Positions 8,263-18,046 of a stretch of DNA of 42,964 bases are shown here, piece by piece. The position numbers were made by a program, and so were the translations under genes. The notes below the pieces were generated by a model that ran no database searches, had not been told where the DNA came from, and was given only the letters and a program-made list of their open reading frames with translations. Positions within the stretch are counted from its first letter, which is position 1. The number at the start of each line of letters is the position of its first letter. Source of the stretch: Lewinellaceae bacterium (lineage in GTDB: Bacteria > Bacteroidota > Bacteroidia > Chitinophagales > Saprospiraceae); contig JADJSY010000048.1 of NCBI GenBank assembly GCA_016711435.1, positions 1 to 42,964 on the forward strand, written 5' to 3'.

Positions 8263-9862
8263 CTGTACCCTAATTCTCACCGTTGCCATATCGGTTTGCC
8301 CGTCGGTGTCATTAATGGTGTAGGTGAAAGTATCATTGCCCGTAAAGCCATTCGGCGGGGTGTAGGTGAAGCTGCCATTGGCGTTGATCACCACCGATCC
8401 GCCCTGGGCACTTGAGCTGCTGTTTGCATTGACGTTCAAAGCGGCGTTGTCGAAATCGTTTATCAATACGCCGCTTCCCACTGCCACCACCAACTGCATG
8501 TTTTTCGTTGCCAGATAGGCGTCGTCCACTGCTACCGGCGTGGATTTAAATGAGTTGGTTACGAAGCCCACCCGCGCGTCGTTGTTCAGCGTCAATTGAA
8601 CACCTGTGTAATCCGCCGCCTGGCTGTTACTGATCTTGGCTGTCAGCCTGATTCTGTCGCCGGGGTCGGCTTTGCCGGCCACACCGTTGTCTATTACCAG
8701 TGCATCTGTCAATGTTGCGCCGGGCATACAATTTACAATGCTCAAACTAAAAGTGCTGCCGGCCGGACAAGCACCGCCTGTGTTGTAAGTGATGGTGTAA
8801 GGTCCCCCGACAGTGCTGGCGGAAACATCGATGGTTCCGGTCGAAGGAGCGATGGAAACCTGTGGCGGGGCGCTGAACATGCCTCCCGATACGCCGTAGA
8901 TTGTGGGCGTAGGGTCGGCGCCGGCCTGGCAATAGCTGTTTTTGGCATAGGCAAAACTGGCATCCGTGGGTGCTGCCGCAAAGCTCCAGACAGGGCATCC
9001 GCTTGCAGTCCCGGCATTACTTTTCGGAAGAATTTGCCAATAATAAGTGCCCGTGGCCGGCGTCGTGGCGACGTAGCTGGTAGCCGAGGTATTGGCCACA
9101 AAGGGCGGTGTGGAAGCTGTGCCGAAATACACATCATGGCTGCTCGCCCCCGGCGAATTGCCTAGCTCAGGGTTTGCGTCGTCCCGGGGCAGGTCGTCTG
9201 TGCATTGCCGGGGCTGGTCGGACCAGACAGGCATGGAGGCGGCGGCGCAGTGAAAGTCAGCGCAATCTGCGGCTTGAAGGTATTCGTAGTATTGTTGGTA
9301 TTCGAACATTGTGAACCACAGGCATCGCAGCGAACGCGGCGAGAACCGTTCGTTGTAGTAGCAGCATAGGTACGGATCGTCCCATAAGGTGCAGATAAGC
9401 AGCAGCACCGTAACACACATCTACCAGGATATTATCCGTACCGTTCCAGACAAATCCGCTACCTAAAGTCAGCATATCGAAACCACCGGCCACCGGTGCA
9501 TAAGAAGCGGAGGAATACACCTCTGTCAATGTACTGGCATTATGGCTGGCGGAATTGGCAGCAGTGGTGTGTCCGAGACTAATCGTATAGTTGGGAAGTG
9601 CATTCGCCGGTGCGGTAACAATGTACCAACCCAATTGACTGATCGTTTTGGGTCCGGTAATGCCGGCAGCATTCAATTCTGCAGCGGTATAAACAACCTG
9701 AAACCGCATGTATTCAAAATACGAACTGACGGGAACTGCTGCGGTGGATTGGGACACCTCGGTAGAACCGCCATTGGTCAACTGAATGGTCTGAGCGCGG
9801 ACCTGGGATACGGCCATCAGGAGGAATACAGGAAGAAAAAGACTTGTAGATAGTTTTGACAT
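8260..9862 (-). CDS. Secreted multi-domain Ig/cadherin-like surface protein (frame disrupted twice)
   Basis: The start at 9862 gives a signal peptide (FLPVFLLMAVSQVRAQ). Three successive frames make one protein: 9862 to about 9395, then about 9395-9172 (PYGTIRTYAATTTNGSRR, LTFTAPPPPCLSG), then about 9172-8260. The two frame changes look like one-base indels. The final frame has a fibronectin/Ig-like module (SSHDVYFGTASTPP, TGTYYWQILP, SGCPVWSF), a central unknown module, and a C-terminal cadherin-like repeat GNDTFTYTINDTDGQTD. Such proteins in Bacteroidota are adhesins or matrix components. No type IX sorting domain is seen; the stop lies at the edge of the repeat element, so the original 3' end may have been replaced. 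Confidence 0.7.
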
Positions 9863-9936
9863 TCAGCGGAAGTATACGGGTGATTCATAGGATTACAAAA
9901 AACCAAGCGGTTATCAGGGGGGGCAACCAATGCTGA

Positions 9937-11284
9937 TCATTCCACTAACTGCCCTGTTCTGGCCAGTTGTTTATTATGAAATGCACCATAGTCAGGAGCA
10001 TAACGAAGCACTTTGAATAAGGACCCCTGAGGAACGGGTAACTGATATTTCCAGATGACCTCCCCTTCATGGGTAATTTCCTGGCATAATCCTTTGTCGC
10101 CTTCACACAACAGCGTATTGCCATTGGGGAAACGCAAAGCACTGGATAAGTGTTTGCTGTATAAGCCCTGCTGCGTGTACGTCCAGGCGTAATCGGAAGG
10201 TACCAGTGCGGAGGAAGGCAGGAGGTTGAAATTTCCGTTGGTATGAGGTAATTTTATTTCATTGATGGTAGAAAAAGGTTCTCCGTTCGCGTCCTCCAGA
10301 TCGTTATTGAAAACCAGGAGATTGCCGCCATGATTTGGAAGATTGCTTATCCATGTCGGGTTGTGCTGGGTGAATAATTTACGGTCACTCAGTTGCCCTA
10401 CCTGATAACCGAAAGCGTTGCCCCAACGATAAAGCAGATCTCCGCCCTTCCCCCGGATGCCACCTGTGCCAGTAGCCGCTTCGGCAGTGGTGGTACTGTG
10501 ATCGATAATCCAGATTTCACTAAAGTTGCGAACGGATAAAATGATCTGGTCATATTCAGGCACATATTCTACCCCGTTGATGTGCATGAAATTTGCGGCC
10601 CCACCTTGCAGGAGGAAGTTGTAATTTATATCGATCCGTTCGGGGTGTTGAGATACGTTGCCATAGTTCGGCATCGTGGAATCAAAGTCCTGGATCAGAT
10701 GATCCCACGATTTCCATTCCCAGACAACGGTGCCGGAGGTAGGGCCGGTTGGTTTTACCTCCATTATTTTATCGAACCACATCTCAGTAAGCGGTTGACT
10801 GGGGGGTATTTTCCCCCTTTCCAGAATCTCTGAAAGCCCGTGCTTCTCCCACACGGTCAGCAGGAAATTCCCATTGGGCAGTTGCTTTACATCGTGGTGC
10901 TGCAATTCGGTGGCCGTGCTCCAATCAAACTCCCATGCAATGGTATTGTCCCAGTTAAAAAGATGAATGCGACCACCCGAACCACCGGCAGAAAAATCGG
11001 AGTTGGGAAGTTTTTCCGCCCGTAGAAGTTGACCATTAGGCAACAGCCAGGTATCCGGCCCAGGCAAATGAGTAGCTTCCCATTTTTTTACTACAAAACC
11101 CTCCTTATCAATCAAATATACATTTTTGCTGTTCAACGGCGCCAATAGAGTATATCCATGCGACATTTTTTCCGGTATGTACACCAGTACATCCGGGGAG
11201 GGTTTTTCAGGTACTGGCTCTGTACCATTTTCCTTCCGACAAGCCCCTAACACAAGAAGAAAAAAGTAAAATATTGATTCTCAT
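9937..11284 (-). CDS. Arylsulfotransferase (ASST)-like lipoprotein
   Basis: The uninterrupted frame begins at 11253 (MLGACRKENG). Removing one A from the run at 11260-11265 joins it to ATG 11284 and yields MRINILLFLLVLGAC, a proper lipoprotein signal with lipobox LGAC, so the mature protein is probably membrane-anchored. The body has the repeated beta-blade pattern of the ASST propeller family (HGYTLLAP, VYLIDKEGFVVKKWEA, TWLLPNGQLLRA, LQHHDVKQLPNGNFLLTVWE, MHINGVEYVPEYDQIILSVR, LRFPNGNTLLCEGDKG, GEVIWKYQLP). The conserved His of HHDV, near the usual catalytic His, is present. The real reaction is uncertain; many family members are uncharacterised. Confidence 0.75.
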
Positions 11285-11577
11285 TTCGTTCAATTTTGAA
11301 ACTACCGACCGCAGGGGTATCTCCAGTATTTGATGGGGCAATATACAACCAATACCAAAATCACCATAACCTGAATAAATTCGAGCCTCCTCGCCAAGCC
11401 CTGCTTCATGCCCCAAAAATCGCACCTCGGGATTGGCATCGATGCAGGAAATACATATACTTGTTGTATTTTTTAATCCATATCCTTCTCATGCGCTTCA
11501 ATTTTTCTCGCCACGTTTGGTGTTTTTTTTCTACACCAAAGCGCACTCATAAAGGATTAGCATTACAAGTACACTAC
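11285..11577. terminator. Intergenic region with hairpin terminator-like element
   Basis: No gene in about 290 bp. At 11516-11540 TTTGGTGT and ACACCAAA flank a T-rich loop. The motif at 11452-11472 matches 8136-8156. GGATTAGCATT at 11554-11564 is partly complementary (TTAGCA) to the start of attC-like site E, so it may mark the left edge of the second cassette cluster. Confidence 0.3.
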
Positions 11578-11819
11578 ATGAAAAAATAATCTCTCGCGAA
11601 TTCCAATGGTTATTGATCAACCTTGTATTGGCTATCCCATTGATGTATATCTTTTTTTACTCTATAAATCTTGTAACCGAAGGAGTTAATTTTTCGGAGA
11701 ATGAAAAAGATTTTATAACACAAATGTATGTATTAATGTATGTATTAGCCTTCTTGTGCATCTTTATTGGACTGGTGTTATTGCGAATCATTATTATGGT
11801 GATAAAAAAAATGTGCTAA
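11578..11819 (+). CDS. Small two-TM membrane protein
   Basis: The open frame runs from a TTG at 11613. Adding one A to the run at 11581-11586 links it to ATG 11578 and gives MKKIISREFQWLLINLVLA, a better start with a positively charged N-terminus. The ~80-residue product has two hydrophobic helices (LLINLVLAIPLMYIFFYSI and LMYVLAFLCIFIGLVLLRII) joined by a short charged loop (SENEKDFITQ). No family recognised. AT-rich; its stop codon lies inside attC-like site E, so it may be a cassette gene. Confidence 0.55.
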
Positions 11820-11883
11820 CTATGCACTGTCTCACATGGCCGACTAAGCGCGTCCACGTAGCCAGTGCTCACGTTCTCGGTAA
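11811..11883 (+). other. attC-like recombination site E
   Basis: Begins TGCTAAC (11814-11820), a fair RYYYAAC-like core, and ends CACGTTCTCGG (11870-11880), close to site B's ACGTTCTCT. GCACTG pairs with CAGTGC and TGGC with GCCA inside. A gene starts about 30 bp downstream, as with site A. Weaker than sites A-C. Confidence 0.35.
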
Positions 11884-11913
11884 TTATAAGTACCGACAAT
11901 AAAATTCATAACA

Positions 11914-12177
11914 ATGAAAGAATATAAATTTTGCCAGAGCTGTGGATTCCCACTAAAGAAAGACAAAAAAGGTGGAGGGTCTGAAAAAGACGGAACAACA
12001 AGCAGAAAGTTTTGCTCAATGTGCTATGAGAATGGTGAATTTTTAACTCCACCTGAAATTGACACAGCCGAAAAAATGCAGAAATTTTGCATACAAGAAA
12101 TGAAGAAAGACGGAATCAACGGTTTCTTTGCCTGGCTGGCAACCAGATCAATTCCAAAACTTGAGCGATGGAAATGA
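11914..12177 (+). CDS. Putative zinc-ribbon protein
   Basis: An 87-residue protein. Two CxxC pairs (FCQSCGFPL near residues 7-10 and FCSMCYENG near 34-37) form the treble-clef-like zinc ribbon seen in the 'putative zinc ribbon' family. A helical C-terminal part follows (EIDTAEKMQKFCIQEMKK, ending FFAWLATRSIPKLERWK). Family role unknown; similar small zinc-ribbon proteins often travel on mobile cassettes. AT-rich; follows attC-like site E and is followed 57 bp later by the cyclase-fold gene. Confidence 0.7.
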   Translation: MKEYKFCQSCGFPLKKDKKGGGSEKDGTTSRKFCSMCYENGEFLTPPEIDTAEKMQKFCIQEMKKDGINGFFAWLATRSIPKLERWK

Positions 12178-12234
12178 TAATGTCCATGTTAATTCTTCAA
12201 AAAATAGAAATTATTATTTAATTAAATAAAGTAA

Positions 12235-13164
12235 ATGAACAATCAACAAATCATAGACTGGTTATTAGAAGGAGACGTCTCTATTCAATACCAAGTTTGT
12301 CGTGATTTGTTAGGATCTGACAAAAAGAATCTTCAAACCCGAATAGCAAAGGAAGGATGGGGTGCGAAAATTTTATCAAAACGTAATCCGGACGGCCAAT
12401 GGGGAGATAGATTCTATCAACCCAAATGGATTTCGACCCATTACACTTTACTTGACCTTCGCAATTTAAATCTCCCATCAAACAATGAGATTGTACAAGA
12501 GACAATCGAACTGGTCTTACAAAATAACATGGCAGATGATGGAGGTATTCAACTGGGTCCATCCACATCACAACATAGTGATGTCTGCGTAAATGGTATG
12601 TTTTTGAATTATGCTTCCTATTTCAATACTTCTGAAAAAAAAGATGCACTCCATTATTGACTGTTTCTTAATGAGATTATGCCGGATGGAGGATTTAATT
12701 GCAGGACAACAAGAAGCGGAGCTAAACACAGTTCATTACACTCCACAATATCCGTACTTGAAGGGTTTACAGAATTTCAAAAAGCCGGATACACCTACAG
12801 AAAAGCCGAAATTCTCAGCGCTCAAAAAAGTTCAATTGAGTTTATTTTGTTACATCAACTATTCTTGTCTGACAGAACAGGTCAAATTATTAATAAAGAC
12901 TTTTTGAAGTTGACTTATCCGTGCAGATGGAAATATGACATTCTTCGAGCTATGGATTTTTTTCAATATGCAGGAATTGAATGGGACGACAGAATGAAAG
13001 CAGCGATTGATGTACTGAAGTCAAAACGAAACAATGAAGGATCTTGGAATATACAAGCTGCTCATCCGGGTCAGGTACACGTCAACATGGAGAAAGCTGG
13101 CAAACCAAGCAGATGGAATACATTGAGAGTTTTACGAGTAATGAAACATTTTGAAATAGAATAA
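12235..13164 (+). CDS. Prenyltransferase/squalene-cyclase-fold (alpha-alpha toroid) protein, frame disrupted
   Basis: The first frame runs 12235-12660 and the second from about 12665 to 13164. One A fewer in the run at 12635-12642 and one A more at 12670-12671 join them as SEKKMHSIIDCFLNEIMPDG, giving about 310 residues. Typical toroid repeats are seen: NPDGQWGDRFYQPKWISTHY, DDGGIQLGP, MPDGGFNCR, NNEGSWN. These are the glycine/tryptophan turns of terpenoid cyclase and prenyltransferase folds. The DxDD protonating motif of squalene-hopene cyclases is not seen, so a cyclase reaction is not supported. Cassette-like context suggests transfer. Confidence 0.65.
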
Positions 13165-13166
13165 CA

Positions 13167-13260
13167 ACAGATAACTCTGCGTGTCTGCCAACCGCACGCT
13201 AAACGCAGCGGAAAGGCAGTCACGCCCAAGTTCTCTGTGATAATAAGAAGCGTTAGCGGT
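13167..13260 (+). other. attC-like recombination site D
   Basis: Begins ACAGATAAC (13167-13175), matching 7 of 9 bases of the reverse complement predicted from the start of this unit at site E. The inner fold is CTGCC / GGCAG around CGCTAAACGC. The right end GCGTTAGCGGT (13250-13260) is shared with site C. The insert of about 40 bp between hairpin and right end is longer than in the other sites. Confidence 0.4.
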
Positions 13261-13386
13261 ATGGTAATACGTGGAACTGCCGGATTAAAGAAGTACACGT
13301 TAGAAGATGCGCAAATTCATTTATCTTTGGTCGCAGCCAATGCGATCAAAACCAATACGGGAATCAAACAAACCGGCGATAAATGA
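13261..13386 (+). pseudogene. C-terminal tail of an unidentified gene (or 41-residue peptide)
   Basis: Open from ATG 13261, right after the end of site D. It reads KKYTLEDAQIHLSLVAANAI and ends TGDK with a stop that overlaps the next start (ATGA at 13383-13386). The overlap implies an operon with the next gene. It has the composition of ordinary coding DNA and could be the last exon-like remnant of a larger protein cut at the cassette boundary. No family recognised. Confidence 0.35.
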
Positions 13387-14344
13387 AACAATTTCGAATC
13401 ATTGAAACCCTGCAGCTGTATGTCATGAAAGCGGAAACGGGCAGGGCTTTAGACGAGTTATTCCGCATTTTGAAAGAAAAAGACATCAAGGATTATTTGA
13501 GTCAGGTCATTCTCCTTTCCTCTAGTTTTCAGGAAATCGAACGCAACGAACGCCTGGGAATCGGGAAATTTATCGAAGACAAAACAGGATCAACCTGGCG
13601 CTAATCAATATCATCAATGCGCTGGAAGACTCAGAACTGGAAAGTATCGAAACGGAAGAAACGGCGGAAACATCGACTGGCATCCAGTCGCGTTTAACGC
13701 AGATAGAAAGCAAACTTGATTTTATCCTGAGCCAGATTGAAAAGCAGGACGACTACCTGTTTCTGGGCCTCAAAGGCTCCGTACTCTGGAAATACCTGGA
13801 AAAAGAAACGCAGGATATGATCACCAGCGCCAACATCCTGGAAAAGGAAGGCAAACTCGACAACTATTCAGATGTGGTCGGATTGTACGTCGAAGCGGTC
13901 CGGATCGAGTTGCTGAAAAAAATCTTCGAACCTTTCCGGGATAACCCCGAGTACCGCAAAGCCTGCAATGATTGGGACCGAAAACAACTCATCGACGAGT
14001 TCCTGGGCAACAACAAAAGCGTCTTGCATCTCTACCTGACTGGCGCTCAAACCAGTATGTCTATCAACCAACTCTGCGAAATACTACTGGAAAACGTCCT
14101 CACTGTGGAAAAAACAAGCCCCCGCGGCGTTGGGAAACTGTTTTTCCGTCATTTTTTCGATACTTATAACCTGCGCAACAAAAATAAGGTGATCGACCTG
14201 ATACAAAAATTCTCTGGGTTCAGGATAAAAGGCTACATCTCCAATTTTGTTTTTACCAGCACAGATGTCAAAAAAACAAAAAAAATAACCTTTGAAATTT
14301 TTCAGAATATTCAGCCAAAAAAAATACACGAACGGGATAAATGA
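13383..14344 (+). CDS. Effector-associated-domain-like protein of a conflict system (frame disrupted)
   Basis: The first frame runs 13383-13604. Adding one A at 13576-13577 gives FIERQNRINLALINIINALE and continues to 14344 (~320 residues). The N-terminal ~95 residues are helical, with the pattern ILLSSSFQEIERNERLGIG followed by ERQNRINLALI. This resembles the small effector-associated domains (EADs) that recruit partners in predicted bacterial immunity and signalling systems. The C-terminal ~200 residues (KQDDYLFLGLKGSVLWKYLE, KLFFRHFFDTYNLRNKNK) are not recognised. The neighbour whose tail ends in its start codon may have been the partner. EAD assignment is by eye only. Confidence 0.5.
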
Positions 14345-14572
14345 CAAACATGTCATAAACCCTTTGAGACATTCTCGTTGCCTGGCAGTGTTATTTTTTT
14401 AACTTTATGTGGTAATGTGTCACAAGCGAAAAAAATATACCCATCTTAGTGTCCTCAAATTCAGGTAAAATGAGAAAACACGGTGCAATTTTTTCAAAAT
14501 ACGACACGCCTCATTTATTCAAAACCATCTCGTTTCCCCCAATTGCCGAAGTTGCATACGATCTGTATTCGT

Positions 14573-16360
14573 ATGAGCATTGCTATTGCTCTATGGCTGT
14601 TTGGCTATATCCCGATGCAAAGTCAATCGGCCTACGAACGCGAACTTTGGAATACTTACAACAATGCTCCTGATTTTCCAGCCCAAAAAACGGCCTTTGA
14701 CAAACTGGAAAAATTCTACCGGCTGTTTCACCTGGATTCCGCTTTGGTCGTCTGCAACCAGTTCAGGGCATTGGCGGCTCAGTCGCAGCCGGATTACGTA
14801 CCGTTTGTCGACCTGCGCATCGCTGCCACGTATACCCGCAAATTAGACCTTGAAAAAGCGGGCAGTATCCTGATCCCGATACTGGAAAAAGCCGAGCAGG
14901 AGCGCAATGATTCCCTCCGGGCCGGCGCTTTGCTGAATCTTTCCAACCTGAACAGGGCGCAAAAAAACTATCCGATGGCCTTACAACGCGGCTTCGAAGC
15001 CGCCGCTATACACGAAAAATTGCGGGACTGGCGCGAATTCTGCGCCGACTACAATGCAATTGCCAGCGCCTATGCACCATCCCAGACCGACTCCAATTTG
15101 TTTTACCTTCAAAAGGCATTGGCTGTTTCAGAACAACACCAATTGCCGGATGTAGCAGGTACGGTACTCAACAACATCGGCGTACATTTTCATATAAAAG
15201 GAGATTTGGACAAAGCCATATCGTATTACAAAAGAGCTTCGGTAATTGATAAAAAGACGGACGATCGCTATGGCTTGTGTTTTGTCCTGCTGAATATCGG
15301 ACATGCTTACCTATCTCAACAAAAATGGACGGAGGCAAAACCCTGGTTCGACGAGGCGATGCCAGTTTGCGAATCCTGCGGCAACCTGGAAGGCGTGGGA
15401 AGTGTCAAAATGGGTTTAGCGGACATATATGAATCGCTGGGCGACTATAAATCTGCCCTGGCTGCACAAAAGAAACTCAGTGAAATAGACCAGCAATTAA
15501 ATCAGCAGGCATACGGCCGCGCTACACAAACCCTGGAGGCCCGGTACGGATCGGAAAAAGGAACGCGAACTGAGCGAGCAACGCGCCGAAAATTATCGCC
15601 AGCGCGTTGCCCTGTTTTCCCTGCTGGCCGCCCTCGCAGCAGCCTTGGCGCTGGGTTACCTGTTCTACAACCGGTTCCGCCTGCGCAAAAAAGCCGAACT
15701 CGACGCAGCCATCATCCGGGAACAACAACTGGGCCTGAACGCTGTCATCGAAGCTCAGGAAGCCGAGCGCAAACGCATCGCCAAAGACCTGCACGACGGT
15801 ATTGCACAGGAACTCGTAGCCTTAAAACTCGGCTTCGACGCACTGGGGCGCCGGGTTGGTAAAATTGCCCCCGAGGAGACCGCCCGAATGGAAGACCTCA
15901 AAAACCAACTCGACAGCTCCTGCACCGAGGTACGCAGCATTGCGCACGTCATGTCGCCGCCCATGCTCGAACAACACGGCCTTGCGCCAAGCCTCGAACT
16001 TTTGCTCCGCAATACCCTGCAAAACGTCGGCCTGCAAGCCAAACTCCATGCGCACGACCTGCCGCAACAAATGGACGAAAAATCGAAATCGGGCTGTACC
16101 GCATTGCCCAGGAATTGCTCAACAATGTGGTGAAACACGCCCAGGCAGCCCGGGTGATAATCGAACTATACGGCGCCGGTCCCGAACTGATGTTGCGTGT
16201 GGAAGACGATGGCGTCGGTTATAATTTTGAGGAAGCCCGCACAAGAGGCAGCATGGGCTTATTAAATATCCTAAGCCGCGCCAGCGCACTTGGAGGCGCA
16301 TTTGTCACGGAAAGGAAGGAACCGCATGGCACAGTGGCGCTGGTGAGGATACCTGTTTAA
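14573..16360 (+). CDS. TPR-containing NarL-type sensor histidine kinase (two frameshifts)
   Basis: Start chosen at ATG 14573, which gives a signal segment MSIAIALWLFGYIPMQSQS. TPR-like repeats follow (ALLNLSNLNRAQKNYPMALQ, NNIGVHFHIKGDLDKAISYY, LLNIGHAYLSQQKWTEAKPW), then a membrane segment (VALFSLLAALAAALALGYLF) and a HisKA_3 domain with H-box ERKRIAKDLHDGIAQEL, phospho-His codon at 15792. The ATPase domain has LYRIAQELLNNVVKHA, DDGVGY and GSMGLLNI. Removing one G of 15560-15561 restores SEKERELSEQRAENY, and adding one A at 16078-16082 restores DEKIEIGLYRIAQ. The sensor sits in the periplasm and the kinase in the cytoplasm. The partner regulator follows 54 bp downstream. Confidence 0.85.
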
Positions 16361-16366
16361 ATCAGG

Positions 16367-16400
16367 AATGAGGGATGAGGGATGAGGGATGAGGGATGAA
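16367..16400. repeat. Tandem heptamer repeat GATGAGG
   Basis: About four and a half copies of GATGAGG (first one AATGAGG) fill most of the 54-bp gap between the kinase and regulator genes. The same heptamer flanks the hairpin at 21164-21246. Confidence 0.85.
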
Positions 16401-16414
16401 ATGACGAATAAATT

Positions 16415-17053
16415 ATGGAAAAAAAAATAAATCTGCTGCTTGCGGATGACCACCAGTTGGTCCGAAAGGGTTTTCGAGCGCTGCTCGAAGAACTGGAGTT
16501 TGTAGAAATCGTTGGAGAGGCTGCCAATGGCAAAGAAGTCATCAGCCTGCTCCGAAGCGGCGTCCGGCCTCAGGTAGCGCTGCTGGATTATGAAATGCCG
16601 GTGATGAACGGCCTCGAAGCGACCGTGGAAATCAGGCGCGACTACTTTGGCGTAAAAGTCATCATGCTCACCATGCTGCAAAGCAAGGAACTGGTACAGG
16701 AGGCCGTGGAAAAAGGTGTGAGCGGTTTTTTGTTCAAAAACACCTCGCTGGATGAACTCAGCGATGCCATCCGGCGCGTAGCCGCAGGCGACACCTACTT
16801 TTCCAGCGAAGTCGCCCTCACCCTGCTGAAATCGACACCCAACCCCGACTCACCCCTGCTCGCCTTGCTTTCCGAACGCGAAACGGAGATTCTGAAACTC
16901 GTGGCCCAAGGCCTCAGCAGCGCCGAAATTGGCCGGCAACTTTTTATCAGTCCCCGCACCGTGGATACCCACCGCAACAACATTATCCACAAACTCAATG
17001 TGCCTGGCATTGCAGGTCTGGTGCAGTTTGCCGTGCGGAATAAGTTACTTTGA
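16415..17053 (+). CDS. NarL/FixJ-type response regulator
   Basis: A 212-residue protein. The receiver domain (1-120) has the acidic pair D11-D12, phospho-acceptor D58 (ALLDYEMPVMNG), T86 and K108. A LuxR-type helix-turn-helix follows at 150-212 (LSERETEILKLVAQGLSSAE, ISPRTVDTHRNNI). All switch residues are present. It pairs with the upstream TPR histidine kinase. Regulated genes are unknown; the adjacent SnoaL-like and cupin genes are candidates by position only. Confidence 0.93.
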   Translation: MEKKINLLLADDHQLVRKGFRALLEELEFVEIVGEAANGKEVISLLRSGVRPQVALLDYEMPVMNGLEATVEIRRDYFGVKVIMLTMLQSKELVQEAVEKGVSGFLFKNTSLDELSDAIRRVAAGDTYFSSEVALTLLKSTPNPDSPLLALLSERETEILKLVAQGLSSAEIGRQLFISPRTVDTHRNNIIHKLNVPGIAGLVQFAVRNKLL

Positions 17054-17072
17054 AGGTGAGTGTCGCAGCTAA

Positions 17073-17214
17073 TTGACGGGGTAAGACAGTTGATGAAGTT
17101 GATAGGTTGATGAGGTTGATATACATCCGCTCGGAAATGGAACGATTTTAATTTTTCCGAGCGGATGTAGATCCACCTTATCAACTTCATCAACCTTTTG
17201 TCTTACCCCGTCAA
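17073..17214. repeat. Large inverted repeat of heptamer-like units
   Basis: The outer arms TTGACGGGGTAAGAC (17073-17087) and GTCTTACCCCGTCAA (17200-17214) are perfect. The middle arms are GTTGAT-based repeats facing ATCAAC-based repeats, and the inner arms are ACATCCGCTCGGAA / TTCCGAGCGGATGT. The 142-bp unit could fold into one long stem. It lies between the regulator and the next gene and may act as a terminator. Confidence 0.8.
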
Positions 17215-17378
17215 TGTCCCGTAACGACATCATTTTCCTGAAAATACGCATATCTGCGTAGCCCAATTACGCAATCCTGCGCATGAACGCCGTCTGTCGG
17301 CGCCCCCATCTTTGTGTCATCAAATCTGATGAAACATTCACCTACAAACTTTCTGCAACACTCAAAATTTCTAACAAC

Positions 17379-17864
17379 ATGAAAAAAGTTCTTATCAGCG
17401 CCCTGACACTTTTCTTTCTGTGCCTTATCAGCCTCAACGCCAACGCTCAAACCGCTTCCAACGAGGAGGCCGTCGTTCTCAAAATGTGGGACGATGTCTG
17501 GCAGGCTTATGAATCTGGCGATGAAGCCAAAATGTGGTCGTTCTATGCCGAAAACGCTTGTGAAATCTACCCGGATGGCAGCAAATTATGTGGTGTAAAA
17601 GCCATTCGCGAAGGTTACGAATTTTTCAAAACCATGCTCGAAGGCACGCCATCCTGGAAAATCAGCAAACCGGAAATTACCTTTTTCGGATCGGATGTAG
17701 CGCTCCTCACATCTGATATCACAACAGACGTCAAACTGAAAGGTGGACAACAAATCGGTGGCAAGGCAAACTTCGCAACGATCATCCAAAAGGTCAATGG
17801 AAAATGGCTGATCGTATTTGACAGTCAGACACCTATGCAGGAGATGCCGGAAACTGGGAAATAA
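17379..17864 (+). CDS. Secreted SnoaL/DUF4440-like (NTF2-fold) protein
   Basis: Start at ATG 17379 gives signal peptide MKKVLISALTLFFLCLISLN...ANAQ and a mature domain of about 135 residues. The NTF2-like pattern is clear: VVLKMWDDVWQAYESGDEAK, WSFYAENACEIYPDG, GVKAIREGYEFF, then the beta strands WKISKPEITFFGSDVALLTS and FATIIQKVNGKWLIVFDSQT. Such domains bind small molecules or act as isomerases or hydrolases; no catalytic residues can be assigned. Probably periplasmic. Confidence 0.8.
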   Translation: MKKVLISALTLFFLCLISLNANAQTASNEEAVVLKMWDDVWQAYESGDEAKMWSFYAENACEIYPDGSKLCGVKAIREGYEFFKTMLEGTPSWKISKPEITFFGSDVALLTSDITTDVKLKGGQQIGGKANFATIIQKVNGKWLIVFDSQTPMQEMPETGK

Positions 17865-17878
17865 GCATTGATTCTCAC

Positions 17879-18000
17879 AAAGTTGATGAGGGTTGATAAA
17901 GGTTGATGAGGGTTGATAACAGCCACCCAAAAAGTGGATATTTTTTGACCTTAGAGTGGCTATTATCAACCTTTATCAACTTTATCAACCTTTATCAACC
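17879..18000. repeat. Inverted repeat of GTTGAT/ATCAAC units
   Basis: The left side has GTTGATGAG / GTTGATAAAG / GTTGATGAG / GTTGATAACAGCCAC and the right side has the complementary TGGCTATTATCAACC, TTTATCAAC repeats. Same repeat vocabulary as 17073-17214 but a different core. It lies between the SnoaL-like gene and the first cupin gene. Confidence 0.8.
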
Positions 18001-18046
18001 CTTGCGATCCCCAACTTCACTTCCTCACAAAAAAAGCAACTTTGTT

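Noticed and set aside
12235..13164. Squalene-hopene cyclase
   Set aside because: Toroid repeats are present, but no DxDD motif was seen and the length is far below that of true cyclases.
16367..16400. Repeats as a CRISPR array
   Set aside because: Units are 7 bases with no spacers and no cas genes in the window.
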